A DNA stretch of 64,000 nt. It comes from Eulemur rufifrons. Taxonomy: Eukaryota; Chordata; Mammalia; Primates; Lemuridae. Positions 53,126 to 64,000 of this stretch are shown here, one piece after another; position 1 is the stretch's first letter; every line of letters starts with the position of its first letter. The stretch spans positions 281,138,343-281,202,342 of the forward strand of contig NC_090989.1 in assembly GCF_041146395.1 (NCBI RefSeq), written 5' to 3'. The position numbers and the translations under genes were made by a program. Under the pieces are notes generated by a model. It was not told the origin of the DNA. It worked only from the letters and a program-made list of their open reading frames with translations, and did not search any database.

Positions 53126-53490
53126 CCCAAGCTCTGAGCTCCTACATGGGTTTTCTTCCTTGCACAACTCAGTGATGGTACATGGCAGGGCATAAATGCT
53201 CCTCAGCAAGGTGTGCCCAGGACAGGAAGAACAGTGGCAGCACCTCGGGGACCTGACGGAGATGATGCTTGAGGAAGTTGCAAAGGATGCACAGGAATGG
53301 GTCCAACAGAAAGCAGAAAGCGCTGAAGAGGAGGGAACAGCCCGTGAGTTGGGCCAAAGGTGTGAGTCAGTCAGGGAAGGAGAACCGCGGGCTCTTCTGA
53401 GTGGCAGGTACAGGGGTAGGTGGGACAGGGCTGGGCGGTAAGGGGGTGGGGTGGTCAGCTGGCTGCACTGTGATGTGCCTTACACACACT

Positions 53491-53510
53491 GATCGCTGAT
53501 CGCTGATCGG
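53491..53510 (+). repeat. GATCGCT x3 tandem repeat
   Basis: Seven-base unit repeated nearly three times. Confidence 0.9.
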
Positions 53511-53914
53511 GCACTTGCACTCGAACTTTAAACCAACAGTTCAAACTGAGCTCCCTGGAATTCTCGGGGTTCCTCAGAGGTGCCTTGGCAACCCGGAGGA
53601 AGGTGAAGCAGGGGGAGGTGGCAGCACACGGGGCTGCACCCAGCCCCACCCCTGGTCTCAAGGGAGCTGCTCTTTCATTGGTTGTTCGTTTAGATTTTCG
53701 GGGTAAGATTTCATTTGAAGGGCTCCGCAGCAAACGTGTTTGAAACCGCTCCTGCAGGCTGGAGGAAGTTTTAAGCCAGAAGTGACTCGACCAGAGTTTT
53801 ACAATTCGATTCCTTTGTTCTTCAAAAACCTTCCCTGAGCCCCACCCTCTGGGCTCCTGGCTCTGGCTCCAGGGAGGGTGTGTTCGGTTGTTTCTGCCTC
53901 AGGGCCCCGGGCCA

Positions 53915-53990
53915 GGGTCCCAGTTCTGCTTGTGACTTGCTGGGTGACATAGCACAAGTTTCCCCCTCTGGGTCTCAGGATTCTGGCCCT
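53915..53990 (+). repeat. MIR fragment
   Basis: 'gtgacttgctgggtgacata' then 'ccccctctgggtctcaggat'. Confidence 0.6.
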
Positions 53991-54149
53991 AGTCCTTGGA
54001 CTTGACCCGGCCTGTGGCCACCGACCAGACATAATCTTGTCCCAGCCAGTTCTCTCAAGGACAGACATTGGCCGTCCAGGGCAGGGCTTCCCAGATCAGA
54101 TGAAGCACCATGGCAGGACAGCAGCCACCGCCAAGACCAGTAGCCGGAC

Positions 54150-54275
54150 ACTTCTTCTCGTTGAATCTTGACAACCACCCATTTTACAGGTAGAAGAACT
54201 AAGACTCAGGACGGTCACCTGCCAGACACTCAGCAACTAAACAGCGGAGGCAGGACATGAACCCAGGGCCTGTGG
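54150..54275 (-). repeat. MIR fragment, minus
   Basis: 'cattttacaggtagaagaac' and later 'ggaggcaggacatgaaccca'. Confidence 0.6.
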
Positions 54276-55257
54276 CTCTGGAGCCTGTATTCACCACCCT
54301 CCCGTGGGCTGGGGCAGGGCATCTGCCTCAGCGGCGTGACCGGCCTCCGCAGGAGAGTCTGGTGAGCCTCGCGTCGGGGGCTCCACAGCGAGGCTCCTTT
54401 GCAGTCCCTCTTTCCCCATTTTGGGCCCTAGCTCTGAGGTGACCCGATGGATGTTTGCAGGGGCCCCCCGCTTTCCTGCTCGACTGTGAGCAGTGCCTCC
54501 CAGTCTTGGGATGTGATGCCTGTGCTGGGGGCATGAGGCTGTCCCCCCTGGCCTCCTGCTCTGTCCCCGGGGGTCCACCTTGGTTCATGCTGGCAGCTCT
54601 GATGGGAGGCCCATTCCACCCCCTAGAGTCACTCACACCAGCACCATGGGTTTTGTGGTGTTTCCTGGAGACGATTGGGCGGGGGCGGGGGGCGTCCTAG
54701 GGCAGTCTCTGAGCCCCCCACCATCCCACAAGGACCTCCACCATCTCTCTCTGCTCTGCCCGGCTCCTCCTGCCTGCCTTCCCCACCTTCCCTGGACAGA
54801 CTCCCCCAGCATCTGACATTTCGGGCACCTTCACCCCTGGAAACAGCCCGGGCCTCAGCCACTGCTGGGCCTCTCCTCAGCCCAGCACAGGACAGGGCTG
54901 CCGAGTGGTTAGACACAGCGGCCGTGGTGGGTCTGACCCTGCCGCACACTGAACACGGCAGCTGCGTCATGTTGCAACCCTGGTGTTGGATTAACCTGGG
55001 CAGAACCCACGTGGGTCACCACGGGAGTGGCCGGGAGCGGCCAGGAGCGAGGAGCGGCTCCGCCTCACGCAGCTCTGCATTCTTCCTGGAAGCCTGTGGC
55101 CTGGTGCTTTCATGGAACATTCTCTGTGTGCAGGGAGTTCATGGATCTTTCCCGGGTTGTTCACATCTATTTTTTAAAGAGGAAAAAATTCTTCAAACAC
55201 CTTTTCTAATGGAATGCTCATTTTGAGATGTGTCCTCGGCCATGGCAAGTTTACATG

Positions 55258-55630
<373 letters not shown>

Positions 55631-55759
55631 TAAGAGCGGCCCATTTTCAGTTAGCACGAGGAGCCCACCATGTTCCTGCGGCTACGGCTCACTTTTGCAG
55701 ATTGGCTGAGACGAGCGGACAATGAGAGCAGCTGCTACAAGTTTTCTTTTATTTGCTCA

Positions 55760-56300
55760 TTTAGCAAATAAGTGGCGAGCTCCTGTCGTGGGCTTGGAGT
55801 ATAAACGTGAAAAAGTCAGAAGAGGGCCCCAGCCTCGGGGAACGCGGAACCAGGCCAGAGGGGAAACAGGTAACTAGTCGGTCTGGGGTTTGGTTGGTGT
55901 GACAGCCCGGGCCTGGCACGCCCAGCGCGGCAGCGTGAAGGTGGGGTCGCGTCGCAGCCTCAGGGAGAGCATCCCTGGAGAGGTCAGGGTTGACCAAGGC
56001 CTGGAGGAGCCTTAGCCACACAGAGAGAGGGGAAGGGAATTCCAGGCAGAAGGATCTGCGCATGCAAAGGCTGGGAGGTCAGAGTCCCGTCTGGGAACAG
56101 AAGGATCACTGTGGCAGGAGGAGGTGCCCAGCCAGGGGGAAGGGGCCCAGGGGGACAGGAAAGAGATGAGGTAGAAGATGAAGGCGGGGGTGGGGCCTCG
56201 CAGGACACTTGGGTGGGGAATTTGGGGGTCAGGAGACTACCCAGGAGGGTGATGCAAAGGAGTGACACAATGTGAAGCGCAAATAGGAAAATCTCGCTGG
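55760..56300 (+). repeat. Old unnamed mammalian repeat
   Basis: 'gtataaacgtgaaaaagtca' through 'gaattccaggcagaaggatc' and 'gcgcatgcaaaggctgggag' match the proximal and middle parts of the same family. Confidence 0.5.
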
Positions 56301-56304
56301 AGAA

Positions 56305-56455
56305 GCCTTAGAGCTTAGCGGTTGGAAGTTCAGGATCTGGCATCCCAGGGGCCTGAGTCGGAGTCCTGGTTCTGCCAGGAGCTAAGTGACCTTGGGCAAA
56401 GTGCTCAAGCTCTCTGAGCCTCGGTTTCTCCAGCTGTGACATGGGGACAACCACA
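56305..56455 (+). repeat. MIR element
   Basis: Well-kept MIR: 'agtgaccttgggcaaagtgc' then 'ctctctgagcctcggtttct'. Confidence 0.8.
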
Positions 56456-57840
56456 GGCTCTACTGAGGAGAGACGTGGGAGGAGCCAGTGGGGTGGTGGC
56501 ACCGCCGGCCCAGCCTGCAGGAGGTGGCCGCTGCTCTGTCGCGTTGGTTCACTGCTGTGTCTCCACACCTGGGAGGTGAGAGAAACTCCGCAGACACGTG
56601 CCCAGGGAATGGAGAAGTGGTTGCTGAGCGGAGGGGTGGGTTGGAGGGGCAAACAGGGAACCCTCTTAGTGACGGGAGGCAAGCTGATAAAATAGCTCAT
56701 TCAACAACCGCCGAGGCCAGGCGCTGAGCCTGGCATTTGCACCAGGCCCTTTGACTCTGGAGCCTTTGAAGTCAAACCCTGGTGCCACGTGCCCCACGAG
56801 TGCTGATCTCCACGTCGGCTTCCTCGCTCTGTTGGCGGCTGCCTGTGGCTAAGGCACCTGCAGGTGCGGGCGGAGGAGGGGGCTGGTGGACATGGAATTC
56901 AGTGGTCCCCAGAAAGGGCCTAGTCCCACAGGGTTTCCAGTCTGTCACCAGCTATTTATTGAGCACCTACTGTGCCCTGCAGCTACAACAGTGAGGCAGG
57001 GTGGGGGCTGGCAGGCTGGTGGAGGGGCCGGCCATAAAACTGAGAATGACAGGTGGGCAGAGGCCCGGGGACAAGGACAGGCCAGCTGACGGCCACTGGT
57101 GCCCACAATGGTTAAAACGCTGGTTTATTCCCAAGTCCATTTCCCTCACCTGGGCCCTGCCTCATGTGGCATGTGTGTCACCCCCAGGCCCCTGCCAGTA
57201 CCCATGCTGACTGGCTGTGCCTGTCCCTGCCGAGGTGCCCTGAGAGCCTGGCCTTGGGAGGTGATGGTTCAGCGCTGCTCGAGGCTGAGTGGAAGCCCGA
57301 CCATGGAGAGAGGGAGGGAGAGCAGGTGGGGGAAGGGTCCGCACCTGCGAGGGCAGGAGGCAGGCAGGAGCTGCGCACTGGGGGGAGAATTCATGGTGAA
57401 GCTGGGGCAGGGCCAGACCCGCAGGGCCTTGTGTGCCAGGGGTAGAGACTTGGCTTTGATCCCGGGCCAGTGAGAGGTTGTATCCCAAGGTCAGTGATTC
57501 ATAGAGGTTCTAGGAAAAGGAGGGGCTGGGCTGGGGTGGGAGGGCCTGGAGGGGGGGCTAGGAGATGGGGGGGGCCCGGGCATCCTCCTGGCAGGGGTGG
57601 GGGAGGTGGCACAGACAGAGGCAGGGCAGGGGATGGAGAGAGGCCAGTAAGAGGGGCCACGACTGAGGGGGCCTCCCCAGGTGTCCCCGCCACAAGCAGC
57701 CCAGGGCCTGAGGCGCCCAGGGCCCCAGAAGAGACCTTTCTGGAGTGTGCGGCAGGCTGCAGAGCTGGGCCCCTCGCCTGGCAGAGCGGCAGGAATGAGA
57801 GCAGCAGCCTCCAGCCCCGGCTCCCCGGAGCGCCAATTCC
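56456..57840. other. Spacer, purine-rich on plus strand
   Basis: G/A-rich, containing a short piece of the unnamed repeat. Long minus-strand frames reflect composition and not coding. Confidence 0.5.
57345..57490 (+). repeat. Old unnamed mammalian repeat, short piece
   Basis: 'gcagggccttgtgtgccagg' then 'cttggctttgatcccgggcc' match the same family. Confidence 0.5.
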
Positions 57841-58650
57841 GAAAATGACAAGCAGAGAGCCAATACGAAGGTTGGAAAATGGGCACCTCTGCGCCTCCCT
57901 GTGTCTATTGCAGGGTTTGGAAATAGCTGGGATGAGAGGAGAGCCGCTAGGAGGGTGTCCGCAGGGCGGAAGAGAGGCCCGAAGAAGCTGCTGCCGCCAG
58001 TGCAGGAAACAAGAGGAGCGAAGGGAGGGCCACGGAGGGAGAGGAGACCCCGGGGAGGGGGGACAGGGAGGGAAGTGAAGGAACAGCAAGGACCTGTGCG
58101 GAAGACAGAAAGGACAAATGTCAAAATGGACACACACAGAAAGAGCAGCTGTGGCTTGTGGTCCACGATTGCGGGGCGTGTGCGCGTGTGTGATTCGGGC
58201 TTTACGGAGCAATTCAAAAGCCTCCGGCCCCTCAGCTCATCTAAACACCCCCCTTCTCTCTTCACCCGCCCCCCCACCACTAAAAAAAAAAAAAAAAAAA
58301 AAAGAGCGAGAGAGTGAGAGAGAGAAAGAAGGAAAACAAAATATCTACAGTTGTCGAGACAAGAGGAGAAAAATAGAGGCAAACATCCGTAATTTTCTCT
58401 GTGGGGCTTTGCAGTAATTGAGCCATTTGGATAAAAATAAAGGCAGCAGGCCCCTTAGGTAAGAAGAGCTTTTGCAATCTAAGAAGCTTGAATTATGCGT
58501 CTTGTGTCACTTGAAATCCCCCGTTCTCCCCCTCTGCAGCGACCCAAACCACTTTCCCTTTCCTTATTATTTTTTTAAGTACCCTGTCAAATGTCGTCTG
58601 TAGAGCAGAGAATTTCAGCTGTCACAACTAATTTCAATTTTTCCATGTGC
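57840..58650. promoter_or_regulatory. Candidate conserved noncoding element in the spacer
   Basis: Repeat-free except for an internal A-run. The right half (58340-58640) is A+T-rich with 'gcagtaattgagccatttgg' and 'cacaactaatttcaattttt' type motifs. Confidence 0.35.
58282..58335 (+). repeat. A-run and GA-rich tract
   Basis: About 22 A residues followed by GAGA-type purines. Confidence 0.9.
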
Positions 58651-59344
58651 TTTCCCCACTTGGGGGGGACCCGGCTGAGCCCCTTTTCCCTCCCTCTTGC
58701 ATCCGCTCACTCTTTTTATTTCTCATTATTGTTATTATTTCAAAACCAGATTTACATCACACATTTGTTTGGGGGAGTGTTTAAGGACTGTGCTGTGCTC
58801 TTGGAGAAGGTGGGGACTTACCCTGTTGGCTCTGGCTCCCTCCCCACTCACATGCACCCCCTCAGCACCCCCTCCTCCTGGTCCTGGGCTGCAGCCCCCA
58901 CTGGCCGTCCCCAGGGAGGATCCAGAGCTCAGACACCACGTGGAGTCTGGAGGTTCTGTCTGGACCTGGGAGCCAGGTCTGTTTCCCTGGTGAGAAGAGG
59001 TTCCCGGTAGAGGGGACAGCCAGAGACAGCAAGTGTCATGATCTGCCCCACCCCCTACTCTCCCCATCTTCTCCACCTTTTGCCGCATCCTTCCTTCCCT
59101 CTCCGAGCATTCCATTCTCATTCTTCCAACGGCCTCGACCCAGAGCCACCTCCTGTGGGCTGGCCCTGCCAAGGTGAGGGCCACACAGGGTGAGTAAGCA
59201 CAGTCCTCACCCCTGAGGAGATGACAATCTAGTGGGATCTGGGAGATAAAAAGCCAGGTGGATGGTGGAGAGTGTTTGATGTGCTGCCGGTGGCTGTGTA
59301 AGGACAGGGGGCCACCAAGGAGAGAGGAGCCCTTCCAGCCCAGC
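58651..59344. other. Spacer, unique sequence
   Basis: G+C- and pyrimidine-rich, with no repeat or gene recognised. Confidence 0.5.
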
Positions 59345-59688
59345 TACTGACAGGTGTGCTGTGGGTTGAATGTGTCCCCTCCAAGAGTCAGGCGTTGCCA
59401 ACGTGACAGTATCAAGAAGGGGGCCGTTAAGAGGTGATTAGGCCGTGAGGGCCCCCCCACGTTGGAAGGGGTTGGGTGCCCTCCTACAGATGGTCTTGAC
59501 GGAGGACAGTTGTCCCCTCTCGCCCTGCCACCTTCCGCTGTGTGAGGACGCAGCAAGGCCCTCACCAGATGCCGACGCCCTGACCCGGGACTTCCCAGCC
59601 TCCAGAACAGTGAGAAATACATTTCTATTGTTTGTAGATTCCACATTTTTGTGGTATTTTGTTATAGCAGCAAGATGGACTAAGACAA
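59345..59688 (+). repeat. MaLR LTR (MST/MLT1 type), plus strand
   Basis: It starts near 'gggttgaatgtgtccc', includes 'gacgcagcaaggccctcacc', 'cttcccagcctccagaacag' and ends 'gttatagcag...ctaagaca', all hallmarks of MST-type solitary LTRs of the ERVL-MaLR class. It is a solitary LTR with no internal genes. Confidence 0.85.
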
Positions 59689-59802
59689 GGTCTACTCCAA
59701 GGAGCGGTGCTTGGCTGACGTTTAGAAGCGAACGCGCTTGCCGCTTGACACCCTGGCGGGGGGAGTTTTAGGCAGAGGGAGCAGCACAGGCAAAGCCTTG
59801 TA

Positions 59803-60240
59803 TTAGGGGCTGATTTGTGTCCCCCACCAAATTCGCATGTGCAATGTGTGTGCCCTGTACCTCAGAATGGGAGCTTATTTGGAAATGGTGCCGTTGCAGA
59901 TGTAGTTAGCTAAGATGAGGTCCTGCTGGCGTAAGAAGGGACCCTGATCCAAAATGACTGGTGTCTTTATGAGAAGGGGAAATGTGGACACAGACACAGG
60001 AGCGGAAGCAGAAGAGAAAGGTAGAGATCAGGGTGGGGCTTCTACAAGCCAAGGGACGCCAAAGATGGCCAGCAACCCCCAGAAACTTGGGGAGAGACCT
60101 GGAACTCATTCTTCCTCTCAGCCCTTGGAAGGAACCAACCCTGCTGACACCTCATCTCAGAATTTAGACCCCAGAACTGCAAGACAGTAAGTTTCTGTCC
60201 CGGGTGTGTGCTGTAATCCAGCTGCCCTCGCAAACGAATG
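59803..60240 (+). repeat. MLT1-type MaLR LTR, plus strand
   Basis: Contains 'gtacctcagaatgggagctt', 'gtagttagctaagatgaggt', 'atgactggtgtctttatgag' and 'ggaaccaaccctgctgacac', diagnostic of MLT1 LTRs. It is solitary, noncoding, and lies in the same orientation as the LTR about 115 bases upstream. Confidence 0.88.
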
Positions 60241-60782
60241 CATGTGAGAACATGAAATAGCGTGTTCTGAGAAGCACATGTAATTGAGCAAGGTGGGTGC
60301 TTAGAGTGTGAAAGCAGCGAGGGTTGGGGTGGAGTACAGTGGAGTACAGATCCCGTGCGCTGGGGACGTTACCTGGTGGAGAGCAGGGGAGGGCACACAG
60401 GATTTTGAGCCAGAAGGAAAAGGGATGGGATGAGTTTTGTTAAATGCACACCCTGGTTACAGAGAAGGCACTGAGTGGGCAGTCAGACAATTTCTCCTCC
60501 ACTCTCTGGGTCCCGTTCCTACTCCCACTCCTGCCAGCGCTCTACAGGGCCGGGCCTGGCTCTGTGCACGGGTGGGTTCCAGGGCCCAGGACAGGGCCTC
60601 CCCATCACAGGCCTTGCCCAGTTTGTTGAGTGAAGAAACCGGCCAGCCACAGACCTCGTGGGACACCCTGGTGTACAGGACACCGATCACGGACTGTAGG
60701 AAGAAGTGGGGTGGCTGGAAGGCATCAGATGCTGCTGCCTTGCCCCTGCCCCAAGGAGGCACTGTTTAAAGGAGGAGGTGAA
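60241..60782. other. Spacer between LTR and Alu
   Basis: Unique sequence with no recognised feature. Confidence 0.5.
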
Positions 60783-61083
60783 GGCTGGGCGTGGTGGCTC
60801 ACGCCTGTAATCCTAGCACTCTGAGAGGCTGAGGTGGGAAGATTGCTTGAGCTCAGGAGTTTGAGACCAGCCTGAGCAAGAGCGAGACTCCATCTCTACT
60901 AAAATAGAAAAAATTAGCCAGGCGTAGTGCCGCATGCCTGTAGTCCCAGCTACTCGGGAGGCTGAGGCAGGAGGATCGCTTGAGCCCAGGAGTGTGAGGT
61001 TGCTGTGAGCTAGGCTGACACCTTGGCACTCTAGCCCTGGCAACAGAGCGAGATTCTGTCTCTAAATAAATAAACAAATAAAT
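60783..61083 (+). repeat. Lemur-type Alu lacking the internal linker
   Basis: It has the lemur-type second-arm end but goes directly from 'actaaaatag' to 'aaaaaattagcc', without the roughly 35-base A+T-rich linker carried by its neighbours. The tail is A-rich with TAAA units. Confidence 0.92.
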
Positions 61084-61439
61084 GAGGAAGTAAGTGATAA
61101 TATGCCCAATGGTACAAGGCTGCAGAGGGAGAAGTGGCCGCCTTGGGGCTGGCGTCACCCAGTGAGGACACTCATGGGCCAGGTGCAGAACCAACCCCTC
61201 CTCAATGCCCTCTCCTTCCTCCTTGGTCCAGTGAAGCTTCCTGGGATGAGCTGCTTTCCTCCTGCTGTCCTGCCTTCCTCTCCTGCCTGAGCTGTCCCTG
61301 GGGGAGAGCAGGAAGGGCCTGGAAAAGGCCAGGACTCTTCCCTGGGGTGGGGGTGGGGGTCCTGACCAGTGCCATTACCTAGGGTGAGTCAGGCTGGGTC
61401 ACTGTCATAAAACCACGCTGAGAATAATGACCCACTTGT

Positions 61440-61604
61440 CACCTGCCCAGCTCCGTCCCAAATGCTCTGTATGGATATTAGCTCACTGGCCCCTCACGGC
61501 AGCCCTGTGTGGTAGGTACTTCACCATCCCCATTTGATAGAAGGGGAAGCTGAGGCACAGAGCAGTTACCCAGCTTGTCCAAAGTCACACTGCTGGTAAG
61601 AGGC
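61440..61604 (-). repeat. MIR element, minus, interrupted by an Alu
   Basis: 'gaagctgaggcacagagcag' and 'cacactgctggtaagaggca'. The following Alu inserted directly into its end. Confidence 0.75.
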
Positions 61605-61969
61605 AGAGTCGGGGATTTTTTTTTTTTTTTTTTTTTTTTGAGACAGAGTCTCACTCTGTTGCCAGGGCTAGAGTGCCATGGCGTCAGCCTAGCTCACAGC
61701 AACCTCATGCTCCTGGGCTCAAGCGATCCTCCTGCCTCAGCCTCCCAAGTAGCTGGGACTACAGCCATCCACCACCATGCCCAGCTAATTTTTTCTATAT
61801 ATTTTTAGTTGTCCAATTAATTTCTTTCTATTTTTTAGTAGAGACAGGGGTCTCGCTCTTGCTCAGGCTGGTCTCGAATTCCTGAGCTCAAATGATCCGC
61901 CCACCTCGGCCTCCCAGAGTGCTAGGATTACAGGCGTTAGCCACCGCGCCCCGGCCAGAGTCGGGGATT
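61605..61969 (-). repeat. Lemur-type Alu (minus) with 13-bp target-site duplication
   Basis: The body is 61618-61956. AGAGTCGGGGATT occurs at 61605-61617 and 61957-61969. The Alu landed in the end of a MIR fragment, whose sequence is duplicated. Confidence 0.95.
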
Positions 61970-62079
61970 GATTGAGCCCGGGAAGTTTGGGCGAGAGCCC
62001 TCACTCTCTAAACACGCGTACTGCCCTGATGAGGGCCCTGGTGCACTCAGTACCCGCTTAATGCAGCACTTGCTTCCAG

Positions 62080-62235
62080 AGAGGCCGTGCAGCCTGCTGG
62101 CTAAGCGTGTGCTCCCCAGAGTCAGAGAGGCTGTGGCTGAACTCCAGCTCTACCCCCCAGCTGGGCAACTGGACCGCTCTGAGCCTCAGTTTCCTCACCT
62201 GCAAAGTGGGAATATAATGGTTCCTACCAGTGGCA
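62080..62235 (+). repeat. MIR element
   Basis: 'gctctgagcctcagtttcct' followed by 'cacctgcaaagtgggaatat'. Confidence 0.7.
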
Positions 62236-63124
62236 AATATCAGCTGCTGTCTCCCTTTTCCTCCCAGGTACACAGCCTGACTACACTTCCCAGGAGTCCC
62301 TGCAGGCAGGTGGGGCCATGTGACTGAGTTCTGGCCAATGGAATATAAGGAGGAAGTGATGTCGCCACTTCCAGTCCTGGCTCCTAAAACCTCCTGCACC
62401 AGTGGTCATGCTCTGAACCCTGGGCCAGTGAATGACTTCGTGGAGCAGACCCCACGCCTGACACCTCTCCTCCTTTCGGACTGTGACACGAGCAGGTAAT
62501 GAGCTCTTGCTGTGGGGTCACTTGTTAAGATAGGCTGCGCTGATGAACACACTACCCCTCGGGCTCTCGTGAGGATTAAAGAGTTAATCTCTCCAGAGCG
62601 CCCGGCAGGTGCCTGGTGCCTAGAAAGCCCTGGTTAATGGTCTGATCACTGTTCCACAGCTCCCTCCGGCCAGAGTGCGCGCTCCTAGGGCCCGGCACCT
62701 GCTGGGCACTCAGGAAAGGCATGCCGCTGCCCGTGTGCCTAGGGCTCCGCTCCCAGACCTGCGGTCTCCGAGGGCTGGGCTCCCTGTCGTCTCCCATCAG
62801 GAGATACTCAGGCTGGTGGCTCTTGGCCTCGGTGGCCTTCCTCATCCCTGCAGCTACAGACCAGCCCTGCCCCCACCCACTGCAGGACCCCAGCCTGTGG
62901 CCATGCCTCACAGCCCTGGTGCAGAGTTCCTACGCAGGAGTCTGAGGAGCCCCCGGAGGATTTGGCTTCGGGGAGCCAAAGAACCCCCTAAATTCTTTGC
63001 CATTATCTGGGCCCTGCTGCACTGCCTCCTCCCTCTAAATTTCTGCATGAGTGGCGCCAGTACCACACAGGATTGCACCTGCTAGACAGCAGCACCTTCC
63101 TAACATTTGAGAGCTTGTTGGGGG
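62236..63124. other. Spacer, unique sequence
   Basis: Short L2- or MIR-like scraps ('gtgcctggtgcctagaaagc' near 62610) but no gene. Confidence 0.5.
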
Positions 63125-63225
63125 AAGAACTGTGTGACTCAGACACACACCTTAACCTCTCTGCGCCTCAGTTTCCTGCTTTGCCAATCCTGCTGGCTAT
63201 GGTGCACAGTAGGTGCTCACCCAGT
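63125..63225 (+). repeat. MIR fragment
   Basis: 'acctctctgcgcctcagttt' then 'tggtgcacagtaggtgctca'. Confidence 0.6.
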
Positions 63226-63650
63226 GCGCGGGGTCAGGGCTCTGCTTGCACTTGTGTCAGGAGCCGCTTCCGAGATAACATCTCAATTGGCGGCAGGACG
63301 CAGACCCAGGGAGGCGCTGTGCCAAGGCTGGAAGCCATTCGGCGGGGAAATCGCTTCCCCAACCCTGAGCCCACTCATGGAGCTGAGCTACCGTGAGGGA
63401 AATTGCTCTAAATGTGAATCCACGTCCGAGCCTGGGGAAAGCGATTTTGATGCTCATGAGCGAATTGCAGGAGCCCTTCTGTGCACAATGTTTTCAGCTT
63501 GTCTGCCTTTCAATCACTCCTAAATAATATGTTTTATTTGGTGTGACTGCTCGCCGGGGCCCCGCTCCACCCGGCACTGGCAGCCAAAGCACCACATTTA
63601 AAATCACATCTGCTTTTCATTCGTAATGAACAAAATAGGTTTCCGACTCC
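63200..63650. promoter_or_regulatory. Candidate conserved noncoding element near the window end
   Basis: Repeat-free, with 'aatgtgaatccacgtccgag', 'ctaaataatatgttttattt' and 'tcattcgtaatgaacaaaat' (a TCATT...AATGA inverted pair). Confidence 0.35.
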
Positions 63651-63784
63651 CACAGCCGGCCGCCCAGCACCGAGGAGCCGCCCGCTCCAGGATGGCTTTG
63701 GGTCACCGACAGGCCCGTGGCTGAGGGGGCACCAGCATGAACTGGACACTTGTGCCATCTGCCCAAAAGAAGGGACGAACAGAG

Positions 63785-63940
63785 TGGCTGGGTGGGTGGA
63801 CCACAGAGTCTCCTGGAGCAGCCCTGGGTTCAAATCCTGACTCCCCCTCCACTTCCGGCTGTGTGACTTCCAGCATGTTGCTTTCCTCTCTGAGCCTCAT
63901 TTACTCATCTGTGGAAGAGATGATAAGGTCTTTGCCGACC
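63785..63940 (+). repeat. MIR element
   Basis: 'ccctgggttcaaatcctgac', 'ggctgtgtgacttccagcat' and 'ctctgagcctcatttactca'. Confidence 0.78.
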
Positions 63941-64000
63941 AAGGGTTCCCTCAACCTTGTCTCCCAGCAAGAAACCAGCGGGGAAGTCTTTATGACGTTG

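Larger units (their letters stand above)
47836..55257. other. Spacer, G+C-rich
   Basis: Apart from the repeats and the 50.1-50.6 kb candidate element, I see nothing assignable. Several open frames of 180-230 codons exist but are low-complexity. Confidence 0.55.

Noticed and set aside
57558..58382. 274-codon minus-strand open frame (with overlapping 237- and 202-codon frames)
   Set aside because: Three long frames overlap on both strands, which points to base composition. No recognised domain, and it runs through an A-run.

Overview
This is a mammalian nuclear window from a strepsirrhine, most likely lemuriform, primate. Two repeat signatures support this. Seven of the nine Alu elements end their second arm with a 'gctaggctgacgcc' type sequence that is typical of lemur and loris Alus, and most of those carry an A+T-rich internal linker. 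A young L1 3' end also has the 'gggtgcaaaagtttaggtta' type tail known from lemurs. The species itself cannot be fixed from the sequence alone.

Positions 1 to about 30,945 hold the 3' half of ASS1 (argininosuccinate synthase 1, plus strand). The window opens inside intron 7. Nine coding exons, numbered 8-16 as in human, encode residues 166-412 of a 412-residue enzyme. All reading phases join cleanly, all splice sites are GT-AG, and there is no premature stop. Exon 16 carries the stop codon and a short 3' UTR with an ATTAAA polyadenylation signal, followed by a GT repeat. Every citrulline-contacting residue expected in this half (Ser180, Ser189, Glu270, Tyr282) is present, so the gene looks functional. 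The most notable coding change is serine at position 362, a glycine in human ASS1 where a substitution is linked to mild citrullinemia.

Positions about 31,000 to 64,000 contain no protein-coding gene that I can support. By human 9q34 synteny (ASS1, then FUBP3, PRDM12) this is the spacer downstream of ASS1. It holds old and young transposons: an old antisense L1 loaded with three Alus at 33-35.5 kb, a younger 5'-truncated L1 with a 16-bp target-site duplication at 38-39.4 kb, a nested L1/MaLR block at 46.6-47.8 kb, a palindromic-ended DNA transposon at 45.6-46.0 kb, and two MaLR LTRs at 59.3-60.2 kb. Many MIR fragments and copies of one unnamed old repeat are scattered throughout.

Between the repeats, both in ASS1 introns and in the spacer, lie about ten repeat-free stretches rich in homeodomain, SOX and similar short motifs. 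They read like conserved noncoding regulatory DNA. This is inference only, and a cross-species alignment would decide it. I found no new protein system, tRNA, rRNA or CRISPR.
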